Below are positions 1-11,110 of a stretch of DNA of 64,000 nucleotides, piece by piece. Under the pieces are notes generated by a model. That model saw only the letters and a program-made list of their open reading frames with translations. It was not told the DNA's origin and searched no databases. This DNA is from Bog-756 sp963824645 (GTDB taxonomy: Bacteria; Actinomycetota; Acidimicrobiia; Acidimicrobiales; RAAP-2). Every line of letters begins with the position of its first letter. Within the stretch, counting starts at the first letter, position 1. The DNA lies in NCBI GenBank assembly GCA_963824645.1, contig CAWGQC010000010.1, forward strand, positions 62,001-126,000, given 5' to 3'. The position numbers were made by a program, and so were the translations under genes.

Positions 1-1514
1 TCGATAGCGACGGCGACCATCACGAGATCGAATTCACCAACGGTGGGAAGCCGACGGGGAAGCTGAAGGTCACCGGTAAGGCGCCGCGTGGCCGGACCGG
101 GACCACGGTGGCCTTCTGGCCGGATCCGGCCATTTTCGAGGAGATCGAGTTCCGGGCCCAGACAGTGGTGGAACGCCTTCAGGTGATGGCCTTTCTCAAC
201 AAGGGTCTCGAGATCCGCTTCCGCGACGAGCGACCGGACGCCAAACCTCCGCAGGTGTTCCGCTACAAGGACGGGATTGTCGACTACGTACGCCACCTCA
301 ACGCATCCAAGGAGGCGCTCTTCCGCAAGGTCAGCTCTTTGGAGCAGCGGCAGGAGACCATGGAGGTGGAGATTGCGCTCCAGTGGAACACGGGCTTCTA
401 CGAGAGCATCCATTCGTTCGCCAATGGCATCTCGACCATCGACGGGGGCATGCATGAGGAAGGGTTCCGTAAAGCGCTCACCAACGTGGTGAACAAATAC
501 GCCCGGGCCAAGGGTGCGCTGAAAGAGAAGGACAAGAACATGGAGGGCGAGGACATCCGAGAGGGTCTCACCGCCATCATTTCGGTCCGCCTCCAGGACC
601 CCCAATTCGAAGGACAGACCAAAGCCAAGTTGGGGAATGTCCCGGTCCGATCCTTGGTGGAGCGAGCCACCAATGAAAAGCTGGCCGACTGGTTCGAGGA
701 GAACCCGCGGGAGGCCAACCAGATCGTCCAGAAGGGTCTGCTGGCCCAACGGGCACGATTGGCGGCCCGTTCGGCTCGCGACCTGACTCGTCGGAAGTCG
801 GCGTTGGACGGCGCCGGGCTGCCGGGCAAGCTGGTCGACTGCTCATCGCGCGATCCGCGGGTGAGCGAGATTTTCATCGTCGAGGGGAACTCGGCGGGAG
901 GCTCGGCCAAGGACGCCCGCAACCCTCAGACTCAGGCCATCCTGCCCATCCGCGGGAAGATCCTCAACGTCGAGCGGGCCCGTATCGACAAGATGCTCAA
1001 AAATACCGAGATCCAGGCGCTCATCTCGGCCATTGGGGCGGGATTGGCCGACGACTTCGACGTGGGAAAGATCCGCTATCACAAGATCATCATCCTGGCC
1101 GATGCCGATGTCGACGGGTCGCACATCCGGACCCTGCTTCTCACCTTCTTCTTCCGCCAGATGAAGCCCCTGGTTGAAGGGGGTTTCGTGTACGTGGCTC
1201 AACCGCCGCTCTATTCGACCGAGGTGGGTAAGGAAAAGGTGTACCTCAAGGACGACGCCGCCCGGGCCGCGTTCCTGGCGGAACACCCCAACCACGCCAA
1301 GGAGTTCCAGCGTCTCAAGGGGCTGGGCGAAATGGACTACGCCGAGCTGCGGGACACCACCATGGATCCGGGCCGCCGCTCACTGTTGCAGATCGCCGTC
1401 GAGCAGGCCGCCATCGCCGACGAGGTCTGCTCCGTCCTGATGGGCGAGGACGTCGACCTCCGCCGTACCTTCATCCAGACCAATGCCAAGGACGTCCGCT
1501 TCCTCGACATCTGA
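1..1514 (+). CDS. gyrB: DNA gyrase subunit B, 5' truncated by the window edge
   Basis: This is the ATP-hydrolysing subunit of the GyrA2GyrB2 topoisomerase that introduces negative supercoils. The reading frame runs open from base 3, so the start and the first part of the ATPase domain lie outside the window. Visible are the end of the GHKL domain (GRTGTTVAFWPD), the transducer domain, the TOPRIM motifs EGNSAGGSAK and DADVDGSHIRTL, and the typical C-terminus (MGEDVD...NAKDVRFLDI). The TOPRIM acidic residues Glu and DxD are present. The residue after EG is Asn (codon 888-890) where most gyrases have Asp. gyrA follows 82 bases downstream in the same direction, the usual actinobacterial arrangement near the origin. 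Confidence 0.97.
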   Translation, partial: DSDGDHHEIEFTNGGKPTGKLKVTGKAPRGRTGTTVAFWPDPAIFEEIEFRAQTVVERLQVMAFLNKGLEIRFRDERPDAKPPQVFRYKDGIVDYVRHLNASKEALFRKVSSLEQRQETMEVEIALQWNTGFYESIHSFANGISTIDGGMHEEGFRKALTNVVNKYARAKGALKEKDKNMEGEDIREGLTAIISVRLQDPQFEGQTKAKLGNVPVRSLVERATNEKLADWFEENPREANQIVQKGLLAQRARLAARSARDLTRRKSALDGAGLPGKLVDCSSRDPRVSEIFIVEGNSAGGSAKDARNPQTQAILPIRGKILNVERARIDKMLKNTEIQALISAIGAGLADDFDVGKIRYHKIIILADADVDGSHIRTLLLTFFFRQMKPLVEGGFVYVAQPPLYSTEVGKEKVYLKDDAARAAFLAEHPNHAKEFQRLKGLGEMDYAELRDTTMDPGRRSLLQIAVEQAAIADEVCSVLMGEDVDLRRTFIQTNAKDVRFLDI

Positions 1515-1596
1515 GGAACGGAACGGCCCGTCGCCGGCTGGAAGGTGGAGGCGCCTTCCCCGGTCCGTAGCCGAACGAGCAAGACAGGGACAGTGA

Positions 1597-4083
<2,487 letters not shown>

Positions 4084-4101
4084 CAGAGGAAATAAGCCGG
4101 T

Positions 4102-4125
4102 GCCCGGCGGCGAGCCGGGCCTTTA
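4102..4125 (+). terminator. Candidate intrinsic terminator after gyrA
   Basis: The sequence GCCCGGC-ggcga-GCCGGGC (4102-4120) forms a perfect 7-bp GC stem with a 5-base loop and is followed by ctttag. The U tract is short, so termination efficiency is uncertain. The place, just after gyrA and before the tRNA gene, fits a terminator. Confidence 0.5.
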
Positions 4126-4167
4126 GGTCGGTTGGCTGCTTGGGGTAGCGTCATACACCGGCTTCGC

Positions 4168-4241
4168 GGGGCTATAGCTCAGTCGGTTAGAGCGCAGCAC
4201 TGATAATGCTGAGGTCGCAAGTTCGATTCTTGCTAGCCCCA
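4168..4241 (+). tRNA. tRNA-Ile (anticodon GAU)
   Basis: A full cloverleaf can be drawn. The acceptor arms are GGGGCTA (4168-4174) and TAGCCCC (4234-4240), with discriminator A at 4241. The D stem is GCTC/GAGC. The anticodon stem CAGCA/TGCTG encloses loop CTGATAA with anticodon GAT, and the T arm is GCAAG-TTCGATT-CTTGC. No CCA is encoded, so it must be added after transcription. Its position directly downstream of gyrA is a common actinobacterial arrangement. Confidence 0.97.
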
Positions 4242-4398
4242 CTCGTTGGCAGGTGCCCGTCCCGCCGACGCCCTCAACTGCCCCTTCTCCCTCCACGGTC
4301 AACCGATTGTGCCCGCCTGGAGGTCCACGACGGTTATTGACGAGAACGGCCCGGGCGACGTGCCGGGCGTGTGGAAGTGGGCGGGTAGCGTTGACGGC

Positions 4399-4560
4399 AT
4401 GGACCCACAAGGCGAGATCAGGTGCTCGTTCTGCCGGAAGCCCACGGACCAGGTGAAGAAGATGATCGCCGGTCCGGATGACGCGTACATCTGCGACGAA
4501 TGCGTCGGCCTGTGCGCCGACATCATCCGGGGCGAGCTGGCCGTCACTTCCAACCGGTAG
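4399..4560 (+). CDS. Stand-alone ClpX-type C4 zinc-binding domain protein (53 aa)
   Basis: The product is essentially only the zinc-binding domain found at the N-terminus of the ClpX unfoldase. It shows CSFCRK, then about 20 residues later ICDECVGLC, giving the four zinc-binding Cys, and ends soon after ADIIRGEL. No AAA+ domain follows; a stop comes at 4560. ATG 4399 was chosen because the homology starts there; the frame is open upstream to 4246 but that part is unlike any ClpX. In ClpX this domain dimerises and binds substrates and adaptors, so this small protein could be an adaptor or a competitor for ClpX partners. That role is inference. Confidence 0.8.
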   Translation: MDPQGEIRCSFCRKPTDQVKKMIAGPDDAYICDECVGLCADIIRGELAVTSNR

Positions 4561-4619
4561 TCCCCGGGCGGGCCCTCAGAGGAGCGATAGCTTCGGCCGT
4601 CGGAGTGGAGAGGAAGAAC

Positions 4620-4976
4620 ATGATCAAGAGACTCGACGGCGTGCCGGCCGGAGTAATCGGATTCGAAGCCGAGGGGAAGATCCGGGCTGAGGATTTTCGG
4701 GATGTGGTCATTCCTGCCCTCGAAGAGGCGGCGAAGGCGGGAGAGGTCCGGTTTCTGATGGTGATGCGCGAATTCGATGGCATGTCGGGCGGTGCTCTGT
4801 GGCAGGACCTGAAGGTGGCCCTCGAGCATCTACGGGCATGGAAGCGGATCGCCTTGGTGACCGACATAGCCTGGATGACTCACATGATCGCCCTGTTCGG
4901 CTGGATGATCCCTGGTGATTCCCGGGCTTTCTCGATCGGCCACCTTGACGAGGCGATGGCGTGGGTAGCCGCCTGA
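4620..4976 (+). CDS. STAS/SpoIIAA-like protein (118 aa)
   Basis: This small soluble alpha/beta protein resembles the SpoIIAA-like STAS/SEC14 fold family. It has the pattern of a first strand (GVIGFEAEGKI), a helix, a hydrophobic strand (VRFLMVMREF), a helix (GALWQDLKVAL), a strand (RIALVTDIAWM) and a terminal segment ending in HLDEAMAWV, as in that family. The ligand is unknown; such domains bind lipids or act in protein-protein switching. ATG 4620 has a good ribosome site (gagagga) 5-6 bases upstream. It lies 59 bases after the ClpX-type zinc protein and may be cotranscribed with it. Confidence 0.75.
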   Translation: MIKRLDGVPAGVIGFEAEGKIRAEDFRDVVIPALEEAAKAGEVRFLMVMREFDGMSGGALWQDLKVALEHLRAWKRIALVTDIAWMTHMIALFGWMIPGDSRAFSIGHLDEAMAWVAA

Positions 4977-5138
4977 ACACGGTTTCCCCGCTTTCTCTCG
5001 GGGTGTGGGCCGCGTGAAGTTGGCTCTGTTCCTGTAACTCGTACCTCCCGAGTTGTGTTGGGCGCGACAGACTGTAGGAATTGACTGGGCCTACCGGGAC
5101 CAGAGATCGACAAGGCAGACGGACCAGAGCGAGGTTCG

Positions 5139-5630
5139 GTGGAGTACGTGAACACCAGACCACCGAGAAGGGGCTCGGGGTTGTTCCTGGCAGGCATCAT
5201 TCTTGCTGTGCTCGGCGGAATCGGTGTCGGCACCGAAGCCAACAACCACGCTGTGTGTGATTCGGCTTTCGGCCAGCTGGCGCAGTTCGATCAGCACATT
5301 CGGGCCAGCTGTAGCACCGACAACGCTCTGTTCGACCTCGGCATCGTTGCCCTGGTCGCCGGAGCAGTCATCCTGGTGGTCGGCAGCTTTCAGCTGTCCA
5401 GGCCAGCCAGGGCCGATTCCTCTCGGCGGCGGCCCGGTCCGGGTGACCCGGGTCCGGGTTGGTACCCGTCGCCCGGGCACCTCGGCTATGTCCGGTGGTG
5501 GGACGGTGTGGCCTGGACGGGCCCGGAGTACGTGCAGGCGATGGGCCCGCCACCCACCCAACCGCCACCCACCCAACCGCCACCCACCCAACCGCCACCG
5601 AACCGGCCGGTACCACCGGCGGCCGGGTAG
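5139..5630 (+). CDS. Two-helix membrane protein with DUF2510 domain and proline-rich tail
   Basis: Two hydrophobic helices (about residues 14-32 and 68-84) flank a short extracytoplasmic loop containing two Cys residues. A DUF2510 module follows (PGWYPSPGHLGYVRWWDGVAW), and the tail is three copies of PPPTQ. DUF2510 is common in actinobacterial membrane proteins of unknown function, usually on the cytoplasmic side. The GTG at 5139 has gagcgagg upstream; GTG 5148 is an alternative. The function is unknown. Confidence 0.75.
   Translation: MEYVNTRPPRRGSGLFLAGIILAVLGGIGVGTEANNHAVCDSAFGQLAQFDQHIRASCSTDNALFDLGIVALVAGAVILVVGSFQLSRPARADSSRRRPGPGDPGPGWYPSPGHLGYVRWWDGVAWTGPEYVQAMGPPPTQPPPTQPPPTQPPPNRPVPPAAG
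5547..5591 (+). repeat. Three perfect 15-bp tandem repeats inside the DUF2510 gene
   Basis: The unit CCGCCACCCACCCAA occurs three times in a row and encodes the PPPTQ repeats of the C-terminal tail. A partial fourth copy follows. The repeat keeps the frame, so copy-number change would only lengthen or shorten the tail. Confidence 0.9.
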
Positions 5631-5691
5631 TCCGGCGGAGGTCCCGGGACCAGCCAGTCACCGGATAACCGGACCGTCATAGTGTGACGGA

Positions 5692-8355
5692 ATGGCCCCC
5701 CGTCGCGTGGCGATCGTTCCCCATACTCACTGGGATCGTGAGTGGTACCAATCCTTCCAGGAGTTCCGCCTCAGCCTGGTCGACCTCCTGGATGTCCTGC
5801 TGCCTCTCCTCGGCTCGGGTGACGGCTACCCGTACTTCATGCTGGACGGTCAGATGGCCGTGGTCGACGACTACCTCGAGGTCCGACCCGAACAAGAAGA
5901 CCACCTCAGGGCGTTAGCTACCGCCGGGCGCATCAGCATGGGGCCCTGGTACATCCTCATGGACGAGTTCCTGGCCACCGGCGAGACCATCGTCCGAAAC
6001 CTGCAGATGGGTCTGGCCCGTGCCGCTGCCTTCGGAGGAGCCATGCCGGTCGGCTACCTGCCCGACATGTTCGGGCACATCGCCCAGATGCCTCAGATCC
6101 TCCGACAGGCCGGTTTTGCCGATGCCGTCGTGTGGCGGGGCGTGCCCTCGGTGGTGACTAAAAACGGATTCTGGTGGGAGAGCCCCGATGGCTCTATCGT
6201 GCGGGCCGAGTACCTGCCCACCGGCTACAGCAACGGGGCCACCCTGCCCGACGAAGCCAAGGGCCTGGTGCAACGGGTGGTCGACCACCTGGAGGAGGTG
6301 GGCGATCTGGTCATCGACGATCTGCTGTACATGAACGGCTCCGACCATTTGAAGCCACAGCCGTGGCTGGCCCGGATCGTGGCCGAAGCCAATGAGATTC
6401 AAGACGACTTCTTCTTCGAGATCACGTCCCTTCCCGAATATCTGGCCACGGCGACGACCGAAGGCCTGGAGTGCTGGAAAGGAGAGCTTCGGTCCGGATT
6501 CAGGGCGGACATGCTGATGGGTGTGACCTCCAACCGGGTGGACGTAAAGCGCACAGGGGGACGAGCGCTACGCGAACTGGAGCGCCGCGCCGAACCTCTG
6601 GCCGCGCTGTTCCAACCTCCGTCGCAGTGGCCCCGACGCCAGCTCGATCTGGCTTGGAAGGAGATCGTGCGGAACTCGGCCCACGACTCAATCTGTGCCT
6701 GTTCGGTCGACGACGTGGTCGACGCCGTCGTGCACCGTTATGCAGAAGCACGCACCATCGCCAGTGGGCTGGCCGAACGGGCCACGGCGGCCCTGGCCGG
6801 TTCGTTGGCCGAGCCCGGCTGGTACGTGCTGAATGCGGCCCATCATCCTCGCTCGGGCATTGTCGAAATGGACGTAGGCGGCCACCAACCTCAGGAAGGC
6901 CACTTCCAGGTGCTCGAGGAGAGCAGCGGCCACATGGGGTCCATGGAGCTCGACGCCGATACGGTCCGCACCCTCCTCGGGATGCTCCAGAGCCCGCAGC
7001 TCGAGCACGATATGTGGCTTCACGACATTGTGGTGGAGGAAGACGAGGCGGCCATCGTCATCTCCCTGGTCACGGGGCATGAGCAACGTCACGACGTACC
7101 AATTGTCGAAGCCAAGCGGGATATCTACGCTCGCCTGGAGGCACGGCCCGAGGCCATGATCCGGTTGGGCCTCGAACAGCCACCCGTGCGACGGATCATC
7201 GCCCGCACCGGCCCGGTGCCGGGGTTCGGATGGCAGCCCTTCGAGCCGGCGACCCTGGACAAACCGGTGGTGGCCAGTGGTCCGGGGGAGCCGGCCTCGC
7301 TTAGCAACGGCCTGGTGACGATCACCGTCGACGAGGACATCGGAACCTTCTCCCTCGACGGACGATCGGGTTACGGCCTATTGGTCGACAGCGGTGATCT
7401 GGGTGATTCGTACAACTATTCGCCCCCCCGCCACGACAGTGTGGTGGATCGGCCGGTATCGGTGGTCGTCGAAGTGGTGGAACGAGGACCGGTGCGGGGG
7501 CGGCTGGTCATGAAGGCGAGGTACCGGTGGCCCGATCACATCGACGGCTCGCAGACCAGGGTGGGCGAGCAGTGGGCTGAGATTCAGAGCACGCTCGAGC
7601 TCAGAGCGGACGAACCCACGGTCCGGGTCACCACCACATTCGTAAACCCCAGTCGGGACCACAGGCTCCGGGTACATCTGCCGTTGCCCGCGCCGGCCCG
7701 GACCTCCCTGGCCGAGAGTGCGTTCGCCGTGGTCGAACGGGGGCTGACAGCCGAAGGTCGTACGGACGAATACGGATTGCCCACCGCGCCGGCCCACCGC
7801 TTCGTCTCTGCCGGAGGCCTGACCGTCGTCCATGACGGGGTGTGCGAATACGAGCTCGTCGACATCGCCGGCGGACCTCGAGGCGATGTGGCCTCGACGC
7901 TGGCGCTGACCGTGCTGCGGTCGACCGGCATGCTGTCCCGCCAGGGCATGACCTACCGACCATTCGCCGCTGGGCCCCTGACACCGGTGGAAGGGCTGCA
8001 GATGACCGGGCGTCTCATAACGCTGCATTACGCGCTGGGATTGGGAGTCGGCGATCCCTACTCCCTGGCCGACGATGTTCTGCTGCCCCTCGAGGCGGTG
8101 GTCAGCTCCGGCGGTGGTACCCGTCCCCCCGTCGGGAGCGCATTGCAGATCAGCGGTGCCCAGGTCAGCGCCGTGCGCAGGGAGAACGGGGTGCTCGAGG
8201 TCCGAGTCTTCAATCCGGGCCCCGAGCCCACCTCGGTTTCCTTTCCCGGGAGGGCCGGCCGGCTGGTCGATCTGCGGGGGCATCCCGTAGGCTCCTTCCA
8301 GGGCTCGTTCCCATTGCGGCCCTATGGGCTGGCGACGGCCAGACTCCCTGAGTGA
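5692..8355 (+). CDS. Glycoside hydrolase family 38 alpha-mannosidase
   Basis: The enzyme is predicted to cleave terminal alpha-mannosides with retention. Residues 10-18 are PHTHWDREW, the GH38 metal-binding signature. The nucleophile is expected at Asp125 in YLPDMFGH, and NGSDHLKP and NSAHDSICACSVDDV are further GH38 active-site segments. The long beta-sandwich C-terminus is present, and 887 residues is normal. There is no signal peptide, so it acts in the cytoplasm, probably on imported mannosides or on its own glycans. ATG 5692 begins a few residues before the conserved first strand. No transporter is adjacent. Neighbours on both sides are unrelated. Confidence 0.95.
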   Translation: MAPRRVAIVPHTHWDREWYQSFQEFRLSLVDLLDVLLPLLGSGDGYPYFMLDGQMAVVDDYLEVRPEQEDHLRALATAGRISMGPWYILMDEFLATGETIVRNLQMGLARAAAFGGAMPVGYLPDMFGHIAQMPQILRQAGFADAVVWRGVPSVVTKNGFWWESPDGSIVRAEYLPTGYSNGATLPDEAKGLVQRVVDHLEEVGDLVIDDLLYMNGSDHLKPQPWLARIVAEANEIQDDFFFEITSLPEYLATATTEGLECWKGELRSGFRADMLMGVTSNRVDVKRTGGRALRELERRAEPLAALFQPPSQWPRRQLDLAWKEIVRNSAHDSICACSVDDVVDAVVHRYAEARTIASGLAERATAALAGSLAEPGWYVLNAAHHPRSGIVEMDVGGHQPQEGHFQVLEESSGHMGSMELDADTVRTLLGMLQSPQLEHDMWLHDIVVEEDEAAIVISLVTGHEQRHDVPIVEAKRDIYARLEARPEAMIRLGLEQPPVRRIIARTGPVPGFGWQPFEPATLDKPVVASGPGEPASLSNGLVTITVDEDIGTFSLDGRSGYGLLVDSGDLGDSYNYSPPRHDSVVDRPVSVVVEVVERGPVRGRLVMKARYRWPDHIDGSQTRVGEQWAEIQSTLELRADEPTVRVTTTFVNPSRDHRLRVHLPLPAPARTSLAESAFAVVERGLTAEGRTDEYGLPTAPAHRFVSAGGLTVVHDGVCEYELVDIAGGPRGDVASTLALTVLRSTGMLSRQGMTYRPFAAGPLTPVEGLQMTGRLITLHYALGLGVGDPYSLADDVLLPLEAVVSSGGGTRPPVGSALQISGAQVSAVRRENGVLEVRVFNPGPEPTSVSFPGRAGRLVDLRGHPVGSFQGSFPLRPYGLATARLPE

Positions 8356-8871
8356 GGCAGTAACGGCCGCCACCGGGTAATTACAGGGATTGTGGGTAGG
8401 TGATCTACATGTCCAGAGGGAGTTCGCGGGTCCACGCTGCCACCGGCGATCGTTGGTCGCTGCGATCGGTGGTCAGGGCGGGAAAGCCGGCCCGATCGAA
8501 GGGGCCGTCGGACGATCCTGCTGTCTCCGCTTCGGATTTGCTCCGGCCCGTCGGGAGCCATCGGGGAACCGCCGTGTGGGATCGGGGCTTGTCCGTCCTG
8601 GCCGAGGAGATCGGGTCTGCTGGCCTATCGGCGCCGACACCGGTCCCCGTGCCCGAAGCTGCTCTGAGGACCCGACCCGATCTACCCCGGTCTGGAGTCG
8701 GTGTGCCCATCATGAACTGGGATGAGACGAGCCGCGTAGCCGGGTGACGAGCGTCGCACCGGCTTCACGGGCTGCCGACGAACGTTTGGTGCAGATGGTG
8801 CCCCGCCAGTAACAACGGCAACAACGACGCAAGTTGTCTGCACAACCTCTGAGCCGCTTTGCGGGGGTGGC
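8356..8871. other. 516-base stretch with no supported gene
   Basis: Several overlapping open frames of about 100 codons exist on both strands, as expected by chance at this GC content. None shows a recognisable domain, a convincing ribosome site or a clear coding pattern. The region separates the end of the alpha-mannosidase gene from the end of the nitroreductase gene, which are convergent. I see no clear terminator hairpin with a U tract. Confidence 0.5.
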
Positions 8872-9495
8872 TCACCACGCCTGGCCATACCGGTCGCGGT
8901 GCGTCCGCTCGCCCAGCGGCAGCCGCCGGGGCAGGCCCAGGGGCCGGCGGGGCCAACCGATCGGAACCACGGCCATCGGCACGACGGCGGAGGGCAGATC
9001 GAGCAGGGAGGCCAGCTCGTCGGCCAACAGGGTGGCCAGTGTGGTCATGGCCGAGCCCAGACCGAGGGCAGTTGCCGCCAGCAACAGGTTCTGTGTAGCC
9101 AGGAAGACAGAAGAGGGAAGTGTGGACTCGAGCCCGATACGTTCGTCGCCACAGACGACGATGACCACCGGCGCCGCCGGTACCCCACCTTCGGCTCCGC
9201 TGTCGACCTGGCGCAGAAGCGTGGGGGACAGGCGATCCTGGGAGTACTGGCGTGCCCCCTCCCGCCATACTCGACGCATCAGGCTCCCGATGCCCTCCCG
9301 CAGCTCGGGCTCCTGAACGACCACGAATACCCACGGTTGGCGATTCTCGGCGCTGGGAGCGTGGGTGGCGGCCCGCAGACAGAGTTCAACCACGGCCTCG
9401 TCCACCGGTTGATCGGTGAACTCCCGACAGGCGCGCTGTCCGAAGACGACGTCGAAGAAGGGCTTCGACTCCGGCGCTTGCTGGTCACCAGCCAT
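8872..9495 (-). CDS. Nitroreductase family protein
   Basis: A predicted FMN-dependent NAD(P)H oxidoreductase of the nitroreductase fold. The N-terminal segment with RACREFTDQPVDEAVVELCL and the phosphate-contacting THAPSAENRQPWVFVV are characteristic, and the central helix GLGSAMTTLATL and the C-terminal basic tail fit the family. The length of 207 residues is typical. The start is ATG 9495. The gene stands alone and is divergent from the amidohydrolase at 9716. The substrate cannot be told from sequence. Confidence 0.88.
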   Translation of the reverse strand: MAGDQQAPESKPFFDVVFGQRACREFTDQPVDEAVVELCLRAATHAPSAENRQPWVFVVVQEPELREGIGSLMRRVWREGARQYSQDRLSPTLLRQVDSGAEGGVPAAPVVIVVCGDERIGLESTLPSSVFLATQNLLLAATALGLGSAMTTLATLLADELASLLDLPSAVVPMAVVPIGWPRRPLGLPRRLPLGERTHRDRYGQAW

Positions 9496-9715
9496 GGAGC
9501 CACTCCACCCTTCGCATCAGAGCAGGGCCCGACGGCCCCGCGGTCGCCCCGAAACTAGTCCGCCGCCGTCGGGAAGAGTGGCGAGACGACACGGATGCGG
9601 GGAGAGGCGGGGGTCACTAGAGTCACCCTCTACCGGACGGGCGGCCGCACGCCCCGCTGGGGCGCAGGGCAGAGGCCACCGACCGGAGCGACCGCCCTCG
9701 ATGTCAGGAGCACCC

Positions 9716-10534
9716 ATGATCGTCGACTTGTGGGTCAATGCCATATCGGCCCGAGCCGCCGAGAAATTCCTGGGGCAGAAGGGGTTCGGGGGAATCGAGG
9801 GGTTCTTCGGCAGTGACATCAGCGGCGGCATGACCACTGGTGACCTGGTGGGTGAGATGGACCGGCTGGGGGTGGACAAGGCCGTTCTGACCAGCACGCT
9901 CGCCACGGTCGACGAGAAGACGCTGTCATTCGTCGCCGATCATCGCCAGCGGATCTGGCTGGCGGCAACCGCCGACAGTCCGGAGAAGCCCCGCAGCCAG
10001 AGCATGGCCATCCGGTCCCGCGCCTCCGACGGGACCGTCGACCTGGTGCGGATCTCACCGCTCCTTCACCAACGCCCGCTCAACGACGCCGTCTATTACC
10101 CGCTGTACGCCACCTGCGAAGAACTGGGCCTACCGGTATCGATCAACATCGGAATTCCGGGGCCGCGGGTCCATTCCCGTTGTCAGGATCCGGTGCTGTT
10201 GGAGGATGTGCTGATCGACTTTCCCGATCTGGTGGTGATCGGGGCCCATATGGGCCATCCCTATGAGGAGCTGCTGATCGAGTACATGATCAAGTGGCCC
10301 AACCTGTACCTGTCCAACTCGGCCTATCTGGCCAAGTACATGCATCCCGCCCTGGTCAAGTTCATGGACTCGCGTCGGGGCCGGGGCCGGGTGCTCTTCG
10401 CCTCGGACCACCCCTTCCTGCCCATGGAGCGGGCACTGTCCGCCGCCCGATCGCTGCCCCTGAGCGAGGAGGCCATGGAGGAGTTCCTGGGCGCCGCCGC
10501 CGCCCGGATACTCGAGCAGGTGGACCAGGGGTGA
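9716..10534 (+). CDS. Amidohydrolase family protein (Amidohydro_2 type)
   Basis: This 272-residue TIM-barrel hydrolase or decarboxylase is of the type related to ACMSD. It starts with MIVDLWVNAIS, has the mid-domain ISPLLHQRPLND and IGAHMGHPYEELL, and ends with FASDHPFLPMERAL, where the final Asp is a likely metal or catalytic residue. The usual first HxH at the N-terminus is absent (DLWVN), as in several divergent members. ATG 9716 is preceded by tcaggag at a 5-base distance. The SRPBCC gene 73 bases downstream is probably in the same unit. The substrate is unknown. Confidence 0.85.
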   Translation: MIVDLWVNAISARAAEKFLGQKGFGGIEGFFGSDISGGMTTGDLVGEMDRLGVDKAVLTSTLATVDEKTLSFVADHRQRIWLAATADSPEKPRSQSMAIRSRASDGTVDLVRISPLLHQRPLNDAVYYPLYATCEELGLPVSINIGIPGPRVHSRCQDPVLLEDVLIDFPDLVVIGAHMGHPYEELLIEYMIKWPNLYLSNSAYLAKYMHPALVKFMDSRRGRGRVLFASDHPFLPMERALSAARSLPLSEEAMEEFLGAAAARILEQVDQG

Positions 10535-10607
10535 CCGGCCAGCGAGCGGCGCAGTCGTCGACCGGACAGACTCGGGGCTGCCATCGCGTGACCCAAGGAG
10601 GGTGGCC

Positions 10608-11096
10608 ATGCAGGATCACCAGTTTCATTTCGACGTAGACGGGACTCCACAAGAGGTGTGGGACGTGTTCTGGAGGAACATGCGGTCCGGGGTCAAGACG
10701 GAAGCCGTAACCATCGAGATCTACCACCCCGGCGACGAACAGGGAAACGGCCTTGTCCGGCACTGCGACTTCGCCGTGCCCCGCTACCTCCTGTCCAAAG
10801 GGCGGGCACAGTCCTGGGAGTGGATCACCGAGGCGCAGGCTCCCATGTCGTGGAAGTACGACGCCATCGGAAAGCCACTCTGGTCGCGGGCCTCAGGGTG
10901 GACACGCCTGGAGGCCAGGACCGAGGGTGGTACCCGGGTCCACTTCCGCGAAACCTACGAGGCGTTCAACCCGGTCATGCGGTTACTCCTCGAGAAGCGG
11001 GTGCACGACTTCATCTCCCGGGACAACGACAAGCTCTTGAAGGCGTACGTGGAGCACAGCCTGCGCAAACTGCGTCGCAACGAAGCGGCCACCTGA
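10608..11096 (+). CDS. SRPBCC (START-like) family protein
   Basis: The protein looks like a 162-residue helix-grip domain that would bind a hydrophobic ligand in a cavity. It has the polyketide cyclase/AHSA1-like pattern: FHFDVDGTPQEVWDVFWRNM near the start, then alternating strands, and a long C-terminal helix (FISRDNDKLLKAYVEHSL). ATG 10608 has a strong AAGGAGG ribosome site at 10595-10601. It follows the amidohydrolase in the same direction. The ligand is unknown. Confidence 0.8.
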   Translation: MQDHQFHFDVDGTPQEVWDVFWRNMRSGVKTEAVTIEIYHPGDEQGNGLVRHCDFAVPRYLLSKGRAQSWEWITEAQAPMSWKYDAIGKPLWSRASGWTRLEARTEGGTRVHFRETYEAFNPVMRLLLEKRVHDFISRDNDKLLKAYVEHSLRKLRRNEAAT

Positions 11097-11110
11097 GCCG
11101 CCTCGGGATC

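Noticed and set aside
8390..8747. Overlapping open frames of about 100-115 codons after the alpha-mannosidase gene
   Set aside because: Present on both strands at once, with no domain, ribosome site or coding character; expected by chance at this GC content.
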